From NCBI GenBank assembly GCA_945881885.1, contig CAMCVI010000001.1, positions 62,001 through 126,000 of the forward strand: a stretch of DNA of 64,000 bases, written 5' to 3'. The notes below the pieces were generated by a model. It did not search any database and was not told the DNA's origin. It saw only the letters and a list, made by a program, of their open reading frames with translations. Of the stretch, positions 59,058 to 64,000 are shown piece by piece. Positions within the stretch are counted from its first letter, which is position 1; the number at the start of each line of letters is the position of its first letter. This DNA comes from Chryseobacterium gleum. GTDB taxonomy: Bacteria; Bacteroidota; Bacteroidia; Flavobacteriales; Flavobacteriaceae. A program made the position numbers and the translations under genes.

Positions 59058-61160
59058 TTACGAAATATAATTCCAAATACTTTTCTTCTTGCTAATTTCC
59101 AAAAATACAGCTTTTAGCTTTGCGTGTTCAGGTAAATTCATACTAGGATCTGTTTTTAGAAGTTTTACTGCCAAATGTCGTGCTACTTGTAAAATATCTC
59201 GGTCTTTTACCAAATCGGCAATTTGAAGGTTTAGCACGCCACTTTGTTGTTTTCCCATAATATCACCTGGTCCGCGTAATTTCAAATCCACTTCAGCAAT
59301 TTCAAATCCGTCATTGGTTCGCACCATAGTTTCCATTCGGGTTTTGCTGTCTTCAGAAAGTTTATAATCCGTCATTAAAATACAATAACTTTGCTCAGCA
59401 CCACGACCAACGCGTCCGCGCAACTGGTGCAATTGTGATAAACCAAAACGTTCGGCACTTTCAACAATCATTACTGAAGCGTTAGGAATATTTACGCCTA
59501 CTTCGATAACAGTTGTTGCAACCATAATGTTGGTTTTTCCTTCAGAAAAGCGTTTCATCTCTTCATCTTTATCTGCGGGTTTCATTTTTCCGTGTAAAAT
59601 AGAAATTGAATAGTTTGGCAAAGGAAAATCACGTGAAATACTTTCATAACCGTCCATCAAATCTTTAAAATCCATTTTTTCAGATTCCTGAATTAATGGA
59701 TATACAATATAAATTTGTCGGCCCTTAGCAATTTCATCTTTTAAAAATTTCCATACTACTAATCGATTACTATCAAATCGATGTAAAGTTTGTATTGGTT
59801 TTCTACCTGGCGGTAATTCATCTATTACAGAGATATCTAAATCACCATACAAACTCATCGCTAAAGTACGTGGAATAGGAGTAGCAGTCATAACTAAAAC
59901 GTGCGGCGGAATTTCCGATTTAGTCCAAAGTTTACTTCTTTGTTCTACTCCAAAACGATGTTGTTCATCGATAACTGCTAAACCTAAACTTTTAAACTGG
60001 ACTTTGTCTTCTAATAAAGCGTGCGTTCCGATGATTATATCTAACGTTCCGTTTTCTAATTCTTCATGAATGATTCTTCGTTGCGCAATTTTTGTAGAAC
60101 CCGTTAATATTCTGATATTAATATTCAGTTCTTTGGCCAATTCGGTTATACTGTTAAAATGTTGATTAGCCAATATTTCTGTTGGCGCCATTAAACAGCT
60201 CTGAAAGCCGTTATCTTTTGCGATAAGCATACACATTAAAGCAACTATGGTTTTTCCTGAACCTACATCGCCTTGAAGCAAACGATTCATTTGCGCGTGG
60301 CTGCCTAAATCGTTTCGTATTTCTTTCAAAACTCTTTTTTGAGCATTCGTCAATTCAAAAGGTAAATGATTGTTGTAGAAATTATTAAAATTTTCACCAA
60401 TAATTTCGAAAGGAAAACCTTTTATTTTATGTTTTCGAATTAAGTTTTTGGTGATTAATTGCAATTGAATGAAAAACAATTCTTCAAACTTTAATCTAAA
60501 CTGCGCTTTGGCTAAAAGATCCTGATTTTTTGGAAAATGAATATTAACTAAAGCTTCTTTTTTTGGAATCAGTTTTAATTCTTCAATGATGGAAATAGGC
60601 AAAGTTTCTGAAAATAATTGATGTGTTTCTGAAAACAATTGCATCATCATTTTATTGATGACTTTATTAGTAACGCCTTTATTATTAAGTTTTTCGGTAC
60701 TTGGATAAACAGGTTGCATCGCACTTCTTAAAGTGGTTTTGTGTTCTTCCAACAGTTCCATTTCTGGATGTGCCATGTTGAAAACCGAACCAAATTGTGT
60801 GACTTTTCCAAAAATAACATAAACGGTATTGAGTTTCAAGCTTTCCTTAACCCATTTTTGTCCCTGAAACCAAACCAATTCCATTTGCCCGGTATCATCT
60901 AAAAAAGTGGCGACTAATCTCGATTTTCCTTTTCCTTGGTCAATGGTTTTAACATGAATCACTTTTCCAATAATTTGAACTTCGGAATTGCTATTTATCA
61001 GTTGGTTGATTTTAAAATAGCGAGTTCTGTCGATATATCGGTTCGGATATAAATTAATTAAATCGCCATACTTGTGAATATTCATTTCTTTGCGCAGCAA
61101 ATCGCCACGTTGCGGCCCAACGCCTTTTAAATATTCTATGGGAGTTTCAAGTAGATTCAA
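59058..61160 (-). CDS. recG: ATP-dependent DNA helicase RecG
   Basis: 700 residues. It starts at TTG 61158-61160, since NLLETPIEYLKGVGPQRGDLL is the family N-terminus and no ATG lies upstream. The wedge (OB) domain is at about 50-150. Superfamily 2 motifs: LLQGDVGSGKTIVAL (Walker A), MAPTEILANQH, VIDEQHRFGVEQR (DEQH box), VMTATPIPRTLAMSLYGDL, VATTVIEVGVNIPNASVMI, and HQLRGRVGRGAEQSYC. It remodels stalled replication forks and R-loops. Normal length. No clear promoter is visible in the 218-base gap 61161-61378, which is AT-rich and carries only a 6-bp hairpin near 61316-61330. Confidence 0.97.
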   Translation of the reverse strand: MNLLETPIEYLKGVGPQRGDLLRKEMNIHKYGDLINLYPNRYIDRTRYFKINQLINSNSEVQIIGKVIHVKTIDQGKGKSRLVATFLDDTGQMELVWFQGQKWVKESLKLNTVYVIFGKVTQFGSVFNMAHPEMELLEEHKTTLRSAMQPVYPSTEKLNNKGVTNKVINKMMMQLFSETHQLFSETLPISIIEELKLIPKKEALVNIHFPKNQDLLAKAQFRLKFEELFFIQLQLITKNLIRKHKIKGFPFEIIGENFNNFYNNHLPFELTNAQKRVLKEIRNDLGSHAQMNRLLQGDVGSGKTIVALMCMLIAKDNGFQSCLMAPTEILANQHFNSITELAKELNINIRILTGSTKIAQRRIIHEELENGTLDIIIGTHALLEDKVQFKSLGLAVIDEQHRFGVEQRSKLWTKSEIPPHVLVMTATPIPRTLAMSLYGDLDISVIDELPPGRKPIQTLHRFDSNRLVVWKFLKDEIAKGRQIYIVYPLIQESEKMDFKDLMDGYESISRDFPLPNYSISILHGKMKPADKDEEMKRFSEGKTNIMVATTVIEVGVNIPNASVMIVESAERFGLSQLHQLRGRVGRGAEQSYCILMTDYKLSEDSKTRMETMVRTNDGFEIAEVDLKLRGPGDIMGKQQSGVLNLQIADLVKDRDILQVARHLAVKLLKTDPSMNLPEHAKLKAVFLEISKKKSIWNYIS

Positions 61161-61378
61161 AGTGAATTACATTATCAATGTCAAAATAAAATTTCAAAAA
61201 CAAAAAATAATGAAAATATATTAATTTTTACAATTTATGTTTGAATTTTGTTTTAAAGCGAAGATAGTTATTATTAGTTAAATTGGAAATGTCTAAATTT
61301 TAAAAAATGTTTATAATCTTGTAAGATTTAAAAATTTTACTTCAATTAATTATTTAAGCACATTACAACTAATAAAAA

Positions 61379-61903
61379 TTAAAAAACTCGTTTTAATTCT
61401 TCTTTAATAAAACCAATTGCTACTGAGCTTGCACTTTCTGTTTGTGTAAGTTCTTGAAGAAGTTTTGTACGTAATTCTTCGCCAGTTTTCACTTCACCTT
61501 CAATAGAAAATCTTCTAATTTGAGTAATAATGCTGCTTTTGGCTTTTAGTATTATTTCCCAACTTTCTTGAGTAAAATAAATTTGTTGCGCAATATTGTG
61601 CTCGTATTCAGTTTGTATGGTATGTACAAGAAGCGTTGCGTAACTTTGAGGATCTAAAGAACTTGGTTCTACGCGCATCATTAAGTTAATTGGATTGATG
61701 CGTTCCAAAAACAACACAATACGCTCATAAGCTTGTAATCTAATAGGCAATCCTAAGCGCTGGTTCTCTCTTAGCAATTCAAATTTTCGTTTGTTTTCTT
61801 CGTTTTTAAAAAATTTATGTAGTAAACCGTAAGCGACTCCACCAGTAATAATTGCTGGTAAAGTATATGTGGCAATTTCAAGTAATTTTGCTTCTATGTT
61901 CAT
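61379..61903 (-). CDS. membrane-anchored hypothetical protein, 174 aa
   Basis: ATG 61901-61903. An N-terminal hydrophobic helix at about residues 10-28 (TYTLPAIITGGVAYGLLHKFF) is followed by a charged helical cytoplasmic part (ENKRKFELLRENQRLGLPIRLQAYERIVLFLERINP in pieces) and a second helical half ending AIGFIKEELKRVF. No enzymatic motif. I know similar single-helix proteins only as uncharacterised Bacteroidota proteins. It is divergent from the uvrD-type helicase gene. Confidence 0.75.
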   Translation of the reverse strand: MNIEAKLLEIATYTLPAIITGGVAYGLLHKFFKNEENKRKFELLRENQRLGLPIRLQAYERIVLFLERINPINLMMRVEPSSLDPQSYATLLVHTIQTEYEHNIAQQIYFTQESWEIILKAKSSIITQIRRFSIEGEVKTGEELRTKLLQELTQTESASSVAIGFIKEELKRVF

Positions 61904-61993
61904 GTGATTTTTTTTGCTAAATTAAAATATTTTTTTAAAAGTTAATACAATATTTAATTCTTATGTTATGTTATTACTTTTAATCAAAAAATT

Positions 61994-62009
61994 GTTGATA
62001 ATTTTCAAC
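61994..62009. promoter_or_regulatory. dyad upstream of the uvrD-type helicase
   Basis: GTTGA-N6-TCAAC with further partial symmetry inside, 42 bases upstream of the -7 box at 62051. It could be a binding site; this is weak. Confidence 0.25.
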
Positions 62010-62050
62010 TAAATGAAAGTTAAAAGTAGGTAAAATCCCTTCATATTCTG

Positions 62051-62058
62051 TATTTTTG
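62051..62058 (+). promoter_or_regulatory. -7 element of the uvrD-type helicase gene
   Basis: TATTTTTG, full consensus, 26 bases before ATG 62085; no TTG at the expected distance. Confidence 0.45.
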
Positions 62059-62084
62059 CTTTCCTAATTATCCTAATTTTAGCC

Positions 62085-64000
62085 ATGCAACAGTATATAA
62101 ATCAATTAAATGAAGCACAACGAGCGCCTGTTTTGCAAAAAGACGGTGCTATGATTGTAATTGCAGGTGCAGGTTCAGGGAAAACACGTGTATTAACTGT
62201 TCGAATTGCGAATTTGATGCATCAAGGTGTTGATGCATTTAATATTTTAGCGCTTACATTTACCAACAAAGCTGCACGTGAAATGAAAAAACGTATCGCT
62301 GAAATTGTGGGAAGCAATGAAGCAAAAAACCTTTGGATGGGTACATTTCACTCTGTTTTTGCTAAAATTTTACGAAGTGAGGCTGAAAAACTAGGCTATC
62401 CTTCCAATTTTACAATCTACGATTCTCAAGATTCATTGCGATGTTTAGGTGGTATTATCAAAGAAATGCAATTGGATAAAGACATTTATAAACCCAAACA
62501 AATTTTAGGAAGAATTTCGCAATATAAAAACTCGTTAATTACGGTTCGAGCCTATTTTAACAATCCGGAATTGCAAGAAGCCGATGCGATGAGCAAAAAA
62601 CCTCGTATGGGTGAAATTTACAATAATTATGTAGAACGCTGTTTTAAATCGGGTGCGATGGATTTTGATGATTTATTATTGAAAACCAACGAGTTATTAA
62701 ATCGTTTCCCAGATGTTTTAGCCAAATACCAAGATAGATTTAGATATATTTTAGTAGATGAGTACCAAGACACCAATCATTCTCAATATTTAATTGTAAA
62801 AGCCTTATCGGATAGATTCCAGAATATTTGTGTGGTTGGTGATGATGCGCAAAGTATTTATGCCTTCCGAGGGGCAAACATCAACAATATTATAAACTTT
62901 CAAAAAGATTACGACGGCGTTAAAATGTTCCGATTGGAACAAAATTATCGATCTTCAAAAAATATTGTAGAAGCTGCGAATAATGTTATCGATAAGAATA
63001 AAACCAAATTGGATAAAATTGTTTGGACAGCCAATGATGACGGTCCGAAAATAAAAGTACATCGAAGTGTGACAGACGGTGAAGAAGGTCGTTTTGTAGC
63101 CGGAACTATTTTTGAACAGAAAATGCAAAATCAATTACCAAATTCGCATTTTGCTATTTTGTACCGAACCAATGCGCAATCACGTGCTATGGAAGATGCG
63201 TTGCGAAAAAGAGATATTCCGTACCGAATTTATGGTGGCTTATCGTTTTATCAACGTAAAGAAATTAAAGATGTTTTGGCTTATTTACGATTGGTAATCA
63301 ATCCGAAAGACGAAGAAGCTTTAGTTCGAGTAATAAACTATCCAGCAAGAGGAATTGGCGACACCACAGTTGAAAAACTTACGGTTGCTGCCAATCATTA
63401 CAAACGTTCCATTTTTGAAGTGATGGAACACATTGATAAAATTGATTTAAAATTAAATTCGGGTACGAAAACCAAGTTGCAAGATTTCGTAACAATGATA
63501 AAAAGTTTCCAAGTCATTAATGAACAACAAGATGCTTTTACTTTAACTGATCATGTAACTAAAAAAACAGGTTTAGTTCAAGAATTGAAAAAAGACGCCA
63601 CTCCAGAAGGAATTGCTCGTATCGAAAATATTGAAGAATTATTAAACGGGATTAAAGATTTTACAGAAGGTCAAAAAGAAATTGATGGTGCTCGTGGTGC
63701 GTTAGCAGAATTCATGGAAGATGTGGCTTTGGCGACAGATTTAGATAAAGACACAGGTGATGATGATAGGGTTGCGTTAATGACGATTCACTTAGCAAAA
63801 GGATTAGAATTTCCGCATGTTTTTGTAGTAGGAATGGAAGAAGATTTGTTTCCAAGTGCAATGAGCATGAACACGCGAAGCGAGTTGGAAGAAGAGCGAC
63901 GATTGTTTTATGTAGCCTTAACTCGTGCCGAACACCAAGCGTATTTAACGTATGCGCAATCGCGTTACCGTTGGGGAAAATTAGTTGATAGTGAACCTTC
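62085..64000 (+). CDS. UvrD/PcrA-type superfamily 1 helicase (cut by the window end)
   Basis: 638 codons are present from ATG 62085; the frame is open at the right edge. Motifs in order: motif Q/I NEAQRAPVLQ and IVIAGAGSGKTRVLT (Walker A), LTFTNKAAREMKKRI (Ia), WMGTFHSVFAKIL, YILVDEYQDTNHSQY (Walker B, DEYQD), VVGDDAQSIYAFRGANINNI (III), LEQNYRSSKNIV (IV), VALMTIHLAKGLEFPHVFVVGMEEDLFP (V, in pieces) and ERRLFYVALTRAEHQAYL (VI). It is a 3'-5' helicase of repair and replication restart. The missing C-terminus would be about 100-150 residues. Confidence 0.96.
   Translation, partial: MQQYINQLNEAQRAPVLQKDGAMIVIAGAGSGKTRVLTVRIANLMHQGVDAFNILALTFTNKAAREMKKRIAEIVGSNEAKNLWMGTFHSVFAKILRSEAEKLGYPSNFTIYDSQDSLRCLGGIIKEMQLDKDIYKPKQILGRISQYKNSLITVRAYFNNPELQEADAMSKKPRMGEIYNNYVERCFKSGAMDFDDLLLKTNELLNRFPDVLAKYQDRFRYILVDEYQDTNHSQYLIVKALSDRFQNICVVGDDAQSIYAFRGANINNIINFQKDYDGVKMFRLEQNYRSSKNIVEAANNVIDKNKTKLDKIVWTANDDGPKIKVHRSVTDGEEGRFVAGTIFEQKMQNQLPNSHFAILYRTNAQSRAMEDALRKRDIPYRIYGGLSFYQRKEIKDVLAYLRLVINPKDEEALVRVINYPARGIGDTTVEKLTVAANHYKRSIFEVMEHIDKIDLKLNSGTKTKLQDFVTMIKSFQVINEQQDAFTLTDHVTKKTGLVQELKKDATPEGIARIENIEELLNGIKDFTEGQKEIDGARGALAEFMEDVALATDLDKDTGDDDRVALMTIHLAKGLEFPHVFVVGMEEDLFPSAMSMNTRSELEEERRLFYVALTRAEHQAYLTYAQSRYRWGKLVDSEP

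Noticed and set aside
61161..61378. Small gene or RNA in the 218-base gap upstream of recG
   Set aside because: Only AT-rich sequence with a 6-bp hairpin (AATCTT/AAGATT); no open frame with plausible protein features and no consensus promoter.

Overview
The window is AT-rich chromosomal DNA from a member of Bacteroidota, most likely a Flavobacterium-like Flavobacteriaceae. The evidence is a type B T9SS sorting domain (42577-44370), promoters of the Bacteroidota form TTG-N19-21-TAnnTTTG, no obvious Shine-Dalgarno sequences, a DapD-type lysine pathway, split transketolase genes, an UMF1-type MFS protein, an OstA-like LptA relative, and a zeaxanthin-type carotenoid operon. I see no CRISPR array, prophage, insertion sequence or rRNA. 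Most genes are core housekeeping genes, with two glycan loci between them.

Layout. 1-2760: end of an FAD-linked oxidase, two small proteins, a DUF2007-like protein and an ABC-F ATPase. 2805-6523: carotenoid operon (minus strand) made of a CarH/LitR-type MerR regulator, crtI, crtB and crtZ, preceded by a tRNA-Lys/tRNA-Lys/tRNA-Leu cluster. 7131-9652: aroK, a phosphoribosyltransferase, hslR and an FKBP-like lipoprotein. 9730-21670: dapD followed by a large surface-glycan region (GT9, GT4, GT2, deacetylase, GT87, a lipopolysaccharide-kinase-like protein, two tandem CgeB-like proteins, FkbM methyltransferase). It includes two operons fired from overlapping divergent promoters at 17853-17892. 21672-24793: tsaC, cca, ctaA. 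24876-44370: a minus-strand run with DUF349 protein, aroE, DedA, TPR protein, class III aminotransferase, OstA-like protein, purA, a Fur-family regulator, rel, an RNA methyltransferase, two amidohydrolase-family proteins and a T9SS-exported protein. 44539-50289: a second glycan locus (GNAT/FemAB-like, DegT aminotransferase, Wzx flippase, GT-C-like membrane protein, GT4). 50378-64000: lon, MFS, M48 lipoprotein peptidase, alpha/beta hydrolase, split transketolase, bestrophin, recG, a small membrane-anchored protein and a uvrD/pcrA helicase cut by the window end.

The most unusual signal is not a gene. Seven gaps between co-directional genes are built from degenerate repeats with a strict 7- or 8-base period: 1050-1126, 22244-22315, 31128-31183, 34827-34854, 38025-38064, 57028-57062 and 58984-59046. 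The unit sequence differs from gap to gap, but the architecture recurs. In five of the seven the array ends 0-3 bases before the ATG of the downstream gene. Two arrays share the same mosaic order (AGT-type heptads, then an AT-rich part, then CCY-type heptads, then ATG). One runs into the 3' end of the upstream coding sequence and encodes its last residues, and one supplies the -7 promoter element. I do not know of a described system of this kind; it is reported as the main lead.

Limits: coordinates and motifs were read by eye. Family assignments rest on recognisable motifs, not on searches. Several start codons were corrected from alternative upstream TTG codons to ATG, and four genes appear to start truly at TTG (ostA-like, wzx, a GT2 gene, recG).
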